Assembly: GCA_008508345.1 (NCBI GenBank)
Contig: QNGE01000103.1
Coordinates: 373,842 to 437,841 of the forward strand
Length of the DNA: 64,000 bases
Reading direction: 5' to 3'
DNA from: Paragonimus westermani
Lineage: Eukaryota; Platyhelminthes; Trematoda; Plagiorchiida; Troglotrematidae
Part shown: one piece after another, positions 46,263 through 59,423 of the stretch
Layout: every line of letters begins with the position of its first letter
Position numbering within the stretch: the first letter of the stretch is position 1
Program-made: the position numbers and the translations under genes
Notes under the pieces: model-generated
Seen by the model: only the letters and a program-made list of their open reading frames with translations
What the model was told of the DNA's origin: nothing
Databases searched by the model: none

Positions 46263-49200
46263 TTTGACGGCCTACCTCGATTCGGATATACTGGCATACC
46301 ACTATCAGTGTAACTGATAAGTCAGGTCCAAATTGCAAGCGAAGTATTTGATTACTGTACACACTAGTGGATTCTCTACGAATCAGATTTATTTACTTAC
46401 CACGGTAGACACGCGTAGGTGGGACGTATACAGCCATCCGGATTTAGTTGGCAGCTCAACTGGGGGTGGCGTTTTAGAAGGAGGGTTTGAAGGTGTGTAT
46501 GGGTGTGTGGCATATGGCAGTGTGTGCGCATCCATTAGTGGAAGACAACATCTGCGCCCAAATTTGACGGCGTCACTCAGAATGAACATTTGAAACGAAG
46601 GTATATTTGCAACAAACGTGGAGCTGGCACTCACCTATACGCAACTGGGGAGACTATCGCGCACTGTCCGGTTTGTCGCAGGTAGAATTAGAAATCACTA
46701 GAACATCTCATGGAATTAAATTTTTAGATAACTAAATGAACTGTTAATTTTATGAGCATTGCTATAACAGTCACCAGATATTTTACGTATTACCAATAAT
46801 CCAAAGGTGCGCAGCCGACTGCTTGTTAAAAATGAACAGAAGTGGGTTTGAGCACTAATCTATTGCAGGCAGAATTTCCGATTCTGCCCGAGTCTACTCG
46901 TATCTGACAGTTTCGTCTAGCTGGGTACCCTATTACATATATCGTGCATGACTGGAAAAATGAAACAACGCAGTCAGTGTGTACATGTCCTAAAGACGGC
47001 GACATCTTCTGTCGAACTCTATCACCAAGCTATCTCACTTTCTGTGAATAATAACATTTCGTTGACTGTTATTTGCATGCCAATGATACGTTACGTGTTA
47101 TGCGCTCGTTCTAACTTCTTCCGTGCATTCGAGTTCGCCAATCTAGCCAACCGGATGGCTGGCGAAATTAACCATCATAGCTGGTCTTGAGGAGCAAGCA
47201 TTGTACCCGGCATAGTTGAGTTAATGTGCCTTACGCATACGCATTATCAGAACATACTAATCGATGTAAGCTATCACGTTCACCCAACTGTATAACGCAA
47301 ATATTCTTGAGTATGTGTGTGTTAAACGAAAATTCCGCAAGCTGTTTTAGGTGGTTCATTTGACGAAATGGACCACTCAAAACGATACGTGGAACACAAT
47401 TTAGTAGACAAGTTGACAGAGCCCCCATAAAACGATGATAAGGTAGTCCTGTCGGATCAACCCCAAGTTATGTGCACGCTGACAACGAGGCAATTATCAA
47501 ATTGCACGCAGCCACTCATGTGTGCAACTTACATTCAATTTTACGATAGGTTACGAACTGGAAGGTGCGTTGTACCTCGGCGTTGAGTCTCTCCTCGGCA
47601 CTTGGTTGGGAAACATGACCAGTGCCGCTGATGATCTCGTGTTCTACCTCCCCTCGAAGGCATGCAGACAATGCCGAACAACGTAAACCACCTGGTTAAT
47701 CTGTATGAATTGCGATTCACACTTCAATAGTGCACAGTGCGGTTGCAAGACCAGTGCATTCCCCTGTAATGTTCTGAATCTCATTCTGTCTGCTCCAGGT
47801 TCCGGACCGTTTCACGTTGTTTCGCTAGCTAGTATCAATACTGACGAGATAACAGCGAGTATAGCAAAGGAAGGAAGGACAGATAAGATTTAGGTACGTC
47901 GTTTTGTTCTGTGATTCAAAAATGTTGCTTGTTGATATCGAATGTATCAACAAACTTGCTTAGTGTGGGACCATTCTGTACATAATTAAGTAATGGTTAA
48001 CGACTCATACAACTTACAACCAAGTGAATTCTGAGCACGGAACTTAAACGTCAGCAGGTATCGGTCAATAATGTGGTAGCGTAGGTAATTCAATGTGGCG
48101 GTACAAAGTAAACAGAAGGAGAGAGTTCAAAGGAGAGTTCGTAGTACCAATTCGGAGTAGATCACGTGTAACACTGTGATAAGTGCTTGGTCAGTAGTTA
48201 ATGTGATCAGCAAATGGGAATGTCTATGAAGAACCTACAGTACGATAGTTCCACCAGTAGGGTATAGGTATGGGAATGGCTGGAATCGCAGACGGTCGGC
48301 CGTGGATGCGTGGAAGGGTGGTGACGTCGCGGGACCGGACGTGAAGGTTCGGTGGTTCCAGCCCCCCGGCGAACCTCTTGACGTCGCGATCTCAATTTCA
48401 CTTGTACTGATCCGAAAAAATTTCACTGATCCTGGTAGGATCCAACACTGCTTAAATGTCATTTCCTCCGTCAGCTAATCCACGTCAGATGTGATGATCG
48501 TGTTAACAGCATAGGTGTTCTCTATAGCGTATTTCGGAACGCTGATGGGAAGCGACCAATTGCACATACTTAGAACACGTAATCCGCATATCAGCTGGAC
48601 GTTCACCTTACTGCCCCCTATTTATTGAGATGACGTGCGGTTGAGTAAAGCCAAGTGTTGGTTAAACAACGAAGTACTCACGTCAAATGAACACTCTGGC
48701 TATTCCATTCAGTTAATGGGTGCGGCCTGCACGTTGGTGTCCCTGTGGTCAGTCAAATCACCTATTACAACCATTTCCCAGGTGGTAACGCGCACTTCCG
48801 GTACATCTGTGCAGCCATGTTTCACCCATCTTTGTGAAGCGTTTTCCTCTGAGATATTCCGCGTCGATGCCACTGTGACCGGCGGATCGAACCACGGTGC
48901 CTTCTTGTCACACCTGTTGTGAATGAATCAGTGGTAAGCACACGGTTTGTGGCTATATTTGCGTGGACCTCCGAACTGTGTGACAAAGAATTATATGTGA
49001 CGCTTCTTATGGACATATTTTGTTGGTCACGTCACAAGTACCAAGTTAGATGGTGAGTACAGGTGGCTTTATTACCGATACACGCTACGGATGTTGATTG
49101 GATGCATAAATGTGTTCTCGCACGTATTTCTCCCGGGGTCAAACACAATATACCTCAAATTTTTCTCCTAAGTTGCTCGTCATCTACATTGTTCCGATTT

Positions 49201-51140
49201 TGCCCTTGTAAATTTGTAATTACCCACAATCGGGTTTTCTTGGTTGACCCATTTAAAATGTGGGCTCCGCTGCTGTCTAACTGAAATGTGTCTGGCCTGT
49301 TCATTTCCCTGTTCCGCCGGCTTCAGTATAATTCAGTAAACCATTCCTCGCCTGTCGATTTGTTTTCACCTATCTATCTTTGCATCAAGATCCGCCTACT
49401 GAAACTGACAAAACCGGTAGACGTGTTTCCGTGGAAGGCGTCCTGTGTCACACTCCTTCGGGAGCATGACTGTTTCGAAGTTTTGTCATAAAACGTCTTA
49501 GTTGAACAGTGCAAAGTGTTATCTTTCATATGCCGTTAAGATCTTTATCACTTTATCACTAAATCACATTAATGCTGGCTACTAATAACTACTTCACATG
49601 TACGATCTTCATCCCACCTAACGTCTCTAGTTACTGAGCAGCTTGCTATGAACTTTGACTAATGTTTTGAAATACAATAATGCCATCCGTCATATATCCT
49701 GGCTTGAAAATCGTAGTTTTAGCTTAGAAAATTGACTTATTTTCTAGCAGTTTTCAACGAGTACATTCAGGTGTGCACTGACTGTTGTTTTTCCCAGTTA
49801 ACATACCAATTAGCTTCATGAAGACTCGTTCTATATTCTCTGATCTACCGTAAAACCGTGGACTGTTGAATATGTTATCAGACCGTAAATTTTAAAATTC
49901 ATTTTTGAAATACGTAACTGTCTTCCTTTTAAATGATGATGGTTTTCACAGTTTGTAGTTAACCAGTGACTGATTGCACCAGAATGAACTGTGGATACTA
50001 ATGGTTGACACAAATATACGGGGTTTTATGTAGAAAAGCCATACGTTAATATGATTATGTCGATCGAACCAACTAGAAACGCGTAAGTTAATGAGAGTAT
50101 GATTAGCAATAGCCCAGTCGATTGGAGGGGCTGCACTCAAACATCCGGTTAGGCATATCGACCATCATCGACCCACATTGTCTGTTGTGCAAAAAGAAAC
50201 CAACAAGCTGTTTTCAAAGATACCCGTTTGGTTCGTTCGCCGTTTTACATAACTTGTGCCGATTGGAAGTATTAAGTTATAGTCAGCATGTTCGTTTATT
50301 CACCCCTGCCAAAATCGTCATGCCTCGTCACATGGACAGTCATCTGGTTGTTGAGTGACCACAATTCACTACCTTAACACTGTTGTGAAACTTACTCGAT
50401 CGTGTGTTAGAAACAACCCTAACTGCCTAAAAGAGATTGCTCCTTACTCTTTGGTAACTGGTGGCATAACTGTAGCTTTCGTTGATGAATCAGGACGAAT
50501 TGTAAACGACCGCCATTTATCTCGCGCAAATCATATGATTAGGGCTGGCAAAAGGTTTTCAAATGAATTCCTGTCGTAATCGTTTTCTTCTGACTACCCC
50601 ATTAAGTTGGTTAAAAACTACAAACTACCCTGCATCGCTTGGCAACATTTCGGTAATTTGCTTCAAATCTATCTTGATCGCTTGGTTGGAAATGTTTGCA
50701 CCGGTAAAGTCAGCCATTAGTTATATCTGTGACCGTGCTGTTTGGCAGTCGGCGCCGAATCTTCCACCACCTCACCTGGACTTTTGACCGCATGTATTTC
50801 CAAGAAAAGTAAGTCTAGAATGAACCCAACTGCAAAAATTCAAATCTGTCAAACTACTCTTGAGTAACAAAAGTGAATGCCCGACAATCAACATGGGTTG
50901 CAGAAGTTCGACAGATGTATCATTGTATCATGTATCATGTGTTAAAGAAATACACCAGATCAATACAGTTATTTAGGTTCAGCAAAATCAAGACAGTAGA
51001 TAGATGAGACAAAAATGTATGGTGGAATTGCAATGAGTCACGTACAGCGTTACGAAGGTTCCAAACATCTACAAGCTAACTGCTCAAAGAGCAAATCACC
51101 AATGTTAATGATGACCGGTTTGGAGTTCAACCAATCATTA
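46263..51140. other. No recognisable gene
   Basis: Includes a GC-rich segment at 48270-48400, and a frame at 49063-49491 that is open for 143 codons apart from one TGA at 49282-49284. Three overlapping frames at 50122-50787 encode a protein-like stretch (VTGGITVAFVDESGRIVNDR) that I cannot assign. None has intron signals that would fix a model. Confidence 0.35.
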
Positions 51141-51142
51141 CG

Positions 51143-51535
51143 TCACAGAATTGTAGGTGAGGAGTTTGGATGAACATGCAGAACGTTGCTGTGATGTTTG
51201 GTCGTGGCAACTACAGAGCCTTCACAAATGTTTTGTAAACACAAAGTTGGGTTGCATAATCGAATGACAGTCGATTCAACAGAAGTCAATATCCGCTGTC
51301 TGACCAGATTGAGGTTGTTGACCGAAACTTTGCAGACAACACGGAACGCCTCAGTACGATGAACCCGGTGGTCAGTATCCGCCACATGTGCGACGACTGC
51401 GTTGTTGGTAGAGTTGATTGAAACTGTCCCGAGCTGTACTGAACGGTGTTCGTGGATTCGTTTTGAAAAGTGCCTCATCGTGTGACCTACATATATTGCC
51501 GAAACGTGATTGTCACAGAGTCACGGAGTCCGATC
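51143..51535 (-). pseudogene. PLE GIY-YIG endonuclease fragment (minus strand)
   Basis: Minus strand AIYVGHT followed by MRHFSKRIHEH is the YVG-type core of the PLE GIY-YIG domain. AVVAHVADTDHRV matches the HxxxxxH region, and ESTVIRLCNPTLCLQ carries the Glu and Asn-Pro of the C-terminal part. The ATG at 51476-51478 is internal to the domain, so the true start is lost upstream. The catalytic residues look better kept than in the 21.3-kb copy. No reverse transcriptase is readable ahead of it, because the sequence turns into an oppositely oriented PLE fragment at about 51.54 kb. Confidence 0.8.
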
Positions 51536-51539
51536 ATCA

Positions 51540-51800
51540 TGGTGCAGAAGAAGGCCGTATTCATCCGCTCCCCATTCAAGAGTGATATTTCAACAGACAT
51601 ATTCAACCGTCGATTCCGTCAGACACAGATGCACACTCCCGGCGTCAGCACTACGCAGGTGGTTCATCACATCATTCCTGCTGACTATGAGGCTGAAAGA
51701 CAGACTCCCTGTCCTCGACTGATTCACGATTGTATGCTCATTCTCTTACTGCCATACCGCATAAGATCTGTCGACGAATTACGAAAACGGTTGTCCACTA
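51540..51800 (+). pseudogene. PLE linker / endonuclease start fragment (plus strand)
   Basis: Plus-strand VQKKAVFIRSPFKSDISTDI then FNRRFRQ matches KKPVFIRVPFEGDSAAEWLTNRLNQ of the 20.6-21.9 kb element, the block just before the endonuclease. An LKDRLPVLD block in the neighbouring frame matches the EDRLTFQT region. A trailing DELRKRLS resembles the RQLSKRI block. It is frame-broken and short, and it abuts the minus-strand fragment head to head. Confidence 0.6.
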
Positions 51801-51880
51801 TAGTTTTCCTTTATGAATTCTCACGGAATATGTTGGAAATTTGGCGGGTGTGTATTGACGTGGCCAGTACCTATCTGTGA

Positions 51881-52390
51881 GCGCAACAGTACATGCGAAC
51901 TCTCTGCACAATCTGATAGGGTAGGATCTAGCACTTATTTAGATACCCCACAAACGGCGCGCGTATCATGCGGCTGATAAGTAAGAAACCAGGGTAGCTG
52001 GATCGCTCGCCGTGGAGTGGTACTGTTTGGTATGAACTACTTTTGTACGCACAGCTCATCATTGCGCAATCGAATCTCAGTCGCCACAGCCGTTACCAGA
52101 TATGTAACGCATAATGGAGTGGAGGAATTGAGGAGCAGTTTGTCTATGGAGGATGGGACCCTAACAGGATTCGGGAATGGTGATGAAGACTGACAAGTAT
52201 GGGCTAGAGACCCAGTAGGTCATGCACACAACTTACATAGTCGAAAATCAGATGGCGTCAATTAAACGACAGCAAGCTGCGTTTAACAAGCAATCTGTAG
52301 ACGACCTTGGATGACTCGTTCGGCTTAACTATGTGGTGCTTACTTGCCAGGAATCAAGTAATCAGCTGTTATCGATTAATTTTACTCTAG
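51881..52390. other. No recognisable gene
   Basis: No open frame of note and no motif. It ends in a pyrimidine-rich stretch with an acceptor-type TTTTACTCTAG directly before the exon-like frame at 52391. Confidence 0.4.
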
Positions 52391-52589
52391 CGTGTTTGAA
52401 GCTCCCAAAGATACCCAGGATCCTGGCCCAAGAGTAGGTGGATTAGTAGAGTTGGTGAGGGTCTATACAACTTTTGTTCCTCCAGAAATGTCTACTTTGT
52501 CAGTCTTGGAGACAGAACCAAGACAAGAAGAGGTGTTTGTCACAACAGAGGAGTGTAAACTGTGCAGAAAAAAGCTTCGGCCTCAATAG
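52391..52589 (+). CDS. Exon-like open frame, unknown product
   Basis: A possible last exon: acceptor-type TTTTACTCTAG precedes it, and the frame then encodes 65 residues to a TAG. Composition is protein-like, with Pro, Glu and Val residues, a TTFVPPEM stretch, an acidic ETEPRQEE stretch and a terminal CKLCRKKLRP with one CxxC. No family is recognised and no upstream exon was identified. It could equally be a piece of a mobile element or a chance frame. Confidence 0.25.
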
Positions 52590-55500
52590 AGATTGTTGTA
52601 TGCCCACAGACACTCCACGAGAGCGGTTGCTCCAGTGAAAACCAGAAGGACGCGACGAAGTAGGGTGTCCCAATCACACACCCAATGCAGTCAGGTGGAC
52701 GACGTTGTCGGGACGCTGGAAGAGTCACTCAATTTATTCATTCTGCTCAAGATTTGGCATCGGGCCACTTGATTGGTCACCACGGCGTTTCCATAGGCCT
52801 CTTAGAGTTTCTGAAAATAACGAGGCAACTAATTGGAATAATGAAAACCAGAAGCTCTCGTATTTGGTTATTATTGTTACAGCAGGGCTCAGGAATCCAT
52901 AGAGCATCGTTCACCCCTTTCACAATCGACAAGATATAAAGAAGCTTTGATGATAGTCACTAGCCATTTTGGTCGCTAACGCCAGTTCGTTCACTCTCTA
53001 AGGCCCCCGCTGTTTGGTTGACCAAGTTGAATTGGATGAGCTCCAGCGCTTAGCTGTCCAAATGCGAGCATGCGATATTACACTGTTCGAATTAGGTGGA
53101 TCACAGTATTCGTATGGAACTACCAGTTTCATCCGATTATTCAAAAGACTGCCTAGAGTCCTATAGGACACTTGCTGACAAATTGATGACTTTTAGGATG
53201 GAGCCCACCTTCGCCGATTTACTAACCTTTGTTGGGAAAAGAATATCTCTAGCCGGCAGTGGATATGGCTAACTGGTTTGCTGAGTAATCTCTGTTGACT
53301 CTCGATTCACAATCTGAATGGTACTCGTATGATCCCATATAACCGAGTGACACTGAAATCCAAGTACTCTACCGAGCCAACAACTTTATTGTAGAGTCAG
53401 CTCATACCACTGATAAAGTACCCGTTACACTGGTCGACAATCTATCTCCGATGGAATTGTAACATTGGGTCCACCTGGCGGGAGTTGGCTTTGCAAGTGT
53501 GATTGCGACGCATGTGAATGCGTCCATTTAAACGAAATGTCAGTTGTTGAGGTAATGTTGACTTTCAGGCGCGTGAATAATAGGCGTTATTGTTACGAAC
53601 TACTTGTATTTCTAGAGTGTTTGAACAACTGATGGCTCAGTTACCAATAACCGGAGTGAATGTTGATGAGTACGTTTTCAGGCACACCGCAAACGGCTGA
53701 TTTGGTTTATGCTGGGTGATGATAGGTAGAAGCGAACAAAAGCCTCAGGAGTTTGTGTTCATTCGCTTTCAGACTTGTGATCTACACTTGGAGGTTGACT
53801 ATTGGCTCCCAAATTACTTGTTCATGATGAAATGAGATTTGTGAGTAGACGGATGTCCGCATGCAACATATAGTGACAAGAGTACCAATAACGTAGGAAC
53901 CGATTCAAAAACAAAGAAAAGCCCCCAACCTTTGAATCAAAGAAAAGTTGCTGACCGTTGGCTAATTCGCAAAAAGGATTAGCACTTTGGCCCACCTGAA
54001 TTCAGCCATCGAGGTGGGGTATGACAAACAATGATAAGAATCATCCGGTGAGTGCTTTCTTCCTTGAATCACACGGGTTGTGAAATACCAGGCACCACTT
54101 AGTTGCACTGCAGAACTGGAACGAATAGCTAACGAACGTCTGCCTCTGCTTGTCTATGAGTGTTTTCAAAATCCATTGATACTGAAACTGAGTAGTTTGT
54201 TACTTCTTCGGTCAAGGTGGGGTTTTCTGGACGACAACGTTACGCGACTGGCGCGTTATACCAAGGATTGAATGCTAGCTCAACAGCTCGAATGCACTTT
54301 TTTGAAAGCACTGGTAACGTCAATACCTGCCTAGACTACACGCTTTTCACAAATTGCTCGCCGCTTCACAAGATTTGCGAACATAAATTGTCTTCTATTA
54401 AGACTCACAAGTAACTGTGGTCATACCACGGAGTGTTATAAGATGTGATATCTACTCAATATCTGCTCGAAAGTCAATAGGGACTTTACTTCTGGTATAT
54501 AGAGAATTGCTTTACTGAGTTCCGTTTTCCTAACTTATGACGGCTGTTGTGTATTTTCTGTATAGAAAGCCAAAGTGGCATTTGCCTCCTGGTGTCTGAT
54601 TTGTGTGATTTCGTTTAATACTTTTGTCGTTTCTCTGTCCAGTACGATGCGAGTTTTAAATCCACCGAAGCGTGTTTGTCTTCTTTGTAGGTTGTCGATC
54701 CCGAATCGGTTATTACTTACCAAAACTTTCCTACTTAGAAATGTTCAGCTACCCTTCAATTTTATCGATACCCAACCGTCTTAATAAACTCGTTTTCCGT
54801 TGACTAATGACCGCATACGAACTCGTTCCTGATGCTTGCATTTTGAACGCATTTATTTGCACATCCGGTTACTTCACACTCAGGCGAAAACAGTGCTTGT
54901 AATCTTTTCAGTATTAGCCTATAAATTCCAACCGTTTCGGCCGCATTTTCTCAGTTTAATTTGGACTTAGAAGGCAGTCCCATTGACCAGACTGTTTGAA
55001 TCAGCGTCATCTGTCTCGATCAAACACTAGCGTGATTAAAACGATTCCATTCAACAGTGTAACTCAGCTAACCGGCTTCGATCGTAATGAGAGTAAGAAT
55101 TACCTAGCAGAAAACTAGCGGTAAGTTGTTATCTCGATCGCCTGTACTATTTTAATACCCTTATTCGGCAATATTCTCACCGGTTGACTTGGGTTAATTG
55201 CGCTCACATCTTTCTGTTCTCATCCTAGAGGATCACATCCAGCCCATAACGGATCGGTAGATGTAAATACAGGAATCTACCACAATTGTGATGCAAATGC
55301 ACTGCTGTGGATTTCAACCGAATTTCTGCTAATAGTGTGTGATGACTGGTCTGGTACACGTATTCTCCGAATTACAAATGACTCAGTGGTTACAAAGAAT
55401 CACAACATTAGCACGGTTTATCGGAGGTCTACTTTCCATAGCTCATGTTGTCGAACGATGAAAAGCGATCAATTTGATACCAGAAACCACTTCTCTATTT

Positions 55501-55655
55501 ACACTTCGCCTGCAGTAGAACATAAACCCTCTCTGATCGCTCGTCATAAGTTACATGCCAATATGTGCTACAGTGTTTTGAAACGAAGTTTTCTTAATAC
55601 TTAAGTGGAACCCAGTTTGTTAAGTAAGAAAGCGTAGTGTAAAAAAGTACTGTCT
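52590..55655. other. No recognisable gene
   Basis: Broken frames of 60-84 codons. 52.68-52.94 kb is open in two frames. A near-duplicate AAAGAAAAG word occurs at 53.92 and 53.94 kb. Mirror frames at 54535-54784 overlap on both strands. No domain is recognised. Confidence 0.35.
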
Positions 55656-55659
55656 TCCA

Positions 55660-55712
55660 TGTTATCACTCCTGAAATGCTTCATTCATTTTCTGACGTCT
55701 CATCAGGGGAAG
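55660..55712 (-). ncRNA. Hammerhead ribozyme motif, PLE-type (type A), orphan
   Basis: Minus strand: ACTTCC, C, CTGATGA (complement of 55697-55703, perfect core), GACGTC, A, GAA (complement of 55687-55689), AATG with CATT as a 4-bp helix III, then T/C at the cleavage position, and AGGAGT. Helix I pairs ACT(T)CC with GGAGT with one bulged T. Helix II is too short to form a hairpin, so it is degenerate. No PLE coding sequence is recognisable upstream on the minus strand. Confidence 0.45.
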
Positions 55713-57995
55713 TATTACATTCATGCGGCACAATTTTGCAAGACTTGATGAACCTAATTTTATTAAACTCTATGTCAGCAAGGAAAGTTTGAAAGCCACT
55801 CCTTTCACCATGAACCAAATGAACGCTAAGTTGAGGTTTCAAATGATCATTGAGTGGTGCGCCCATTTCTGGTCATCCCGAATTCCTCCTTTTCCTCATC
55901 AGGCCATATCGATCCCTGTTAATCCATTTCGCTGTTCACTGAGAGAATTCTGCAATTCAGGAAATAGCAACTGATTGTTGTTACAATCAGCTGTGCGTGT
56001 GGACGTAGAATATTTTATTCATACTCATTCTCTACTATTACACGTGGTACAACGTTCACTAAAACATCAGTTGTGCACTTGGATACCATTGCACTTCAGT
56101 GGATCACTAAAACAGTATTACAATACACGCAACCACATTCAATTTCTTGACATCCCTTACAGTTTGCTTGGTAGGTTAATTGTTGAACAAGCAAACGACT
56201 TGGGGCTTTATGAAAGTGGAACCTGTTTCCGTGAACTAATCATCAGCGACTGATTAGGAGTAAGCACTGACGTAAAAGTTTGAACATTGGTAAATATGAA
56301 AATAATCGAGTTATATTTGATCCCAGTAATCTTGAAATATGGACTTCCCGGCCCGTCTAACCAAACTTGACGAAGATGTGTCAAAGATCCATTTGATAAC
56401 CGGTATGCAGCTGACTCAGAACATACTGAGATCTTAGCTAAGTCATGAAAAACTGCTTTCAGTTGAGTACTTCAGCTGTTTGCATAGGTATCGTGAAGTC
56501 CACCGTTTTGCAAATATTCACAGATTTCAGCAATGTATATTTTGCGTGATGGAAGTTGTGGAATGTATGCAAAGTTCTCTGAATGCTCACCACTTACAGT
56601 GACTGAGAATTGTTAGCGAATTTCGGAGTCAAAACAGCCCGCATTTAACTGTCGTATTCAATAGAGATACGTGATGTTCGTTTTAAGCTGTCCTTCTTTC
56701 GAATTGTTGGCACAACATAAACAAACAGTCACCATTGTGGACTAATTTAGAGAAAATTGTGCTACGATTGAAGTATACCAAACAAAAGAATACATTGTTT
56801 TCAACTGTAAAGTTACATCTCTGTTAATCATAGGCTACAGCCAAGTTGAGCCAGGTTCCTAAATCTCAGTTACGAAAACAAACCGGCGATTTTTATCTGG
56901 TCAGAAGAGGTTGAATAATCAAATGGGTAGTGCATTCCTTGTGACATGACATATAGTTAGACATCTACAGAGAGCATGGTAGTTGTAATCTACGGAGTCC
57001 ATAATCAGAATCATTTCGCTTAATTTTACCTCTTCAAACTAATGTGATTCACACATTCGTTCAGAAAACATGATGTGTTCTGATAATGGCACAACGTGGA
57101 TATTTGTGTGAACAAAAGAATTTAAGTAAGTTCCCATGACTATTCGCAAGTTATATGCTCCGGTGAAACATTGTGAAAGTTCGAACATTCTCACTTTTAT
57201 GAGTGTAACTTGATTAGATGACTGTGGTATACAATCCAACTGGATGTAGTTTAATGAGCACAGTGCACTATGTCCATGCATTTATAAGTAACTTACTGGG
57301 AATGGTTGGTTTGGCAACCGTGACCGTTGAAGCAAAACTAAATAAGCACGAACGGGATGAGCTTCTGCTTGTTCACAATGGAGTTCGCTAATAATGAATT
57401 GTGATTATGAGCACCACTGAAAGGGCATTCACCTCGGTTGATGAGTTACTTTTAGCTAACGTATGAGAATAGTAGATGCTCCATTTTCTTGAATACGTAT
57501 CTATGAAAAACTGGTGGAAGAAACTTTGGCAGATGCTGCATTCTGTCAAGCATCCTCGTAAAATCTCTTCATTTTAATTACATGATTTTGCGTTATTTAT
57601 GAAGTGAGGTGAATTGTGTTTTGCGTTTTTCATTTCAGACATTGGGAAACTTGTCGAACATCCATGCGCGATATGCAGTTAGTGCATATTTTCCCAAAAC
57701 CTTACCGACGAATTTCTATACAAAGGACCAACGGGTACACGAAAATGTTAAAGAATTTCAGAAGTAAAACAATTGTGGTTGTGTGATTATTCTTTCCAAC
57801 TATTTCCAACTTTACTAAACAGACTCACATAGCTTCGTAGAAATTAGTCTCATTGAGACGAATAGTAAGGTTACTCGTACGCAACATCTAGGCGGTTTGT
57901 TAAGTCCCGAGGAAACAATGTTTCGTGTAGTGTTAACCAAGGCACACAAGACTTTTTATCTACGTTTGTCAGTTATCAGTTGACATGCGATTGTG
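55713..57995. other. No recognisable gene
   Basis: Two adjacent plus frames (55723-55974 and 55975-56253) are open for over 80 codons each but carry no motif I recognise. From 56.3 to 58.0 kb only short frames occur. Confidence 0.35.
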
Positions 57996-57999
57996 ACTT

Positions 58000-58058
58000 G
58001 AACCACGCGACCAAATATTGGGCTTTTAGTTTCATGGTCTCATCAGACTTCCTGATCG
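58000..58058 (-). ncRNA. Hammerhead ribozyme motif, PLE-type (type A), orphan
   Basis: Minus strand: CTGATGA (complement of 58040-58046), GACCAT, GAAAC (complement of 58029-58033), then ACTAAA pairing with TTTGGT as a 6-bp helix III with one G-U pair (complements of 58025-58030 and 58010-58015) and C at the cleavage position. The core is intact. Helix II is shortened to six bases and helix I is not convincing, so it is probably inactive. Confidence 0.45.
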
Positions 58059-58059
58059 A

Positions 58060-59420
58060 TATGGTGGAATTTACTAGCAGTTGCGCAATCACTACCTCAC
58101 ATTATGAGTCTGACTGAACACAAAGATCATGGTAACGCAGAGTTTTTAATTGCTTCACCAACGATCACCATTGAATATATAATCTGGATAGCCGATTTTC
58201 TGCTATTAAAAAGATTACGGTCGATCAACTGATCAACAATAACGCTTGAAGACCGTTCTAACCACACTATTGTCCAAACGCACGGAGGGACGTTGACATG
58301 CCTGGTAGCTTTTCCGGCTGAGGAGATTCTGTGGCTGAATTTCTCATAAGGTGACTCAAAGTGTCAGTCGAAACAATTACACTATTTGTCCAGTGGTGTG
58401 TATAATCTTTCATAAAACCCACATCATGATAACACAACTCAAGGATGAGTGCGTGTATTACAAACAGTTGCCCTATGTATCAATTAGGTTGTTCCTGCCG
58501 AGCACCAATCGGCTGCCGCACACCAAGGCTATCTGCCGGTATAGCACGTGAACAGCACTGTGCATGCTGGAACAGTGGTGTGATTGAAACATTTCTGTTT
58601 CCCTCATTTTCATTCACTTATGCACAGTATGCATTAGTTGTCTGAGCACAGTGGTAACATGCATGATCATCTGGGTTTACCGTGCTACAGACCAGTTCTC
58701 TCTGAGCACAGAATTCGTCCGGGTGACTCCAACTAACTAACTACAGTCCACTTGGATGACCATCAGTCATCGTGACTGCTCGTGAGTATGGGATCGGTTC
58801 ACACAGTTCCTTCCAGTGAAAATTCGTTGATCCGTTTCAACGAGCTGTCTCTGTGCAAACCTAGATCATGATCAGCCGCCAGTGCCAACAGAACCCAAAT
58901 GGGAATAAGTGAACAGAAATGGTGAGCAGAACACTTTGCATTTGTACAGGTTTCACACGTTACTTACATAAAAGGATGAAAATCTTCACAGTAATTCTCT
59001 GTGCGTGAATAAAAACAGGGAAGTTAAGGAAAGATCGAGGTGAGAAAGTGTAAGATAAGACTGCAAGTTATTTTGTATGATTGATTTTAATGTTAGAACT
59101 AAAATGTAACTGCCTTTAACTACAGTTTATCGAGTACAAATCGACTACCATTTGAATAGAAAAATTCTGAAGCACCCATTGGTAAGTGATGGCAACTCAA
59201 TAAAATTACCTTCTCAGTCAAACATATAAATGACAGCCTTACTATGTTTCTCGTTGTCCGCGATCCACAAGTTTCCCGTGTTCAGTTGGCTCCTACGAAA
59301 CTACCCATTTTTCCGTCCGAAATTGCACTAACATATCGATACGAATTACAAGTCTATATGGAAAATGAGATTATATTTGGGTTCGACAGAGTTTCGACTC
59401 TGAAGAACGGTTGAACTCAC
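58060..59420. other. No recognisable gene
   Basis: Short frames only. The overlapping frames at 58351-58645 have no known motif. Confidence 0.4.
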
Positions 59421-59423
59421 AGG

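Noticed and set aside
47620..47650. CTGATGA on the plus strand
   Set aside because: No GAAA and no complementary flanks.
49063..49491. Plus frame open for 143 codons apart from one TGA
   Set aside because: No known motif, no splice signals at sensible places, and equally open mirror frames nearby. Not strong enough to call a gene.
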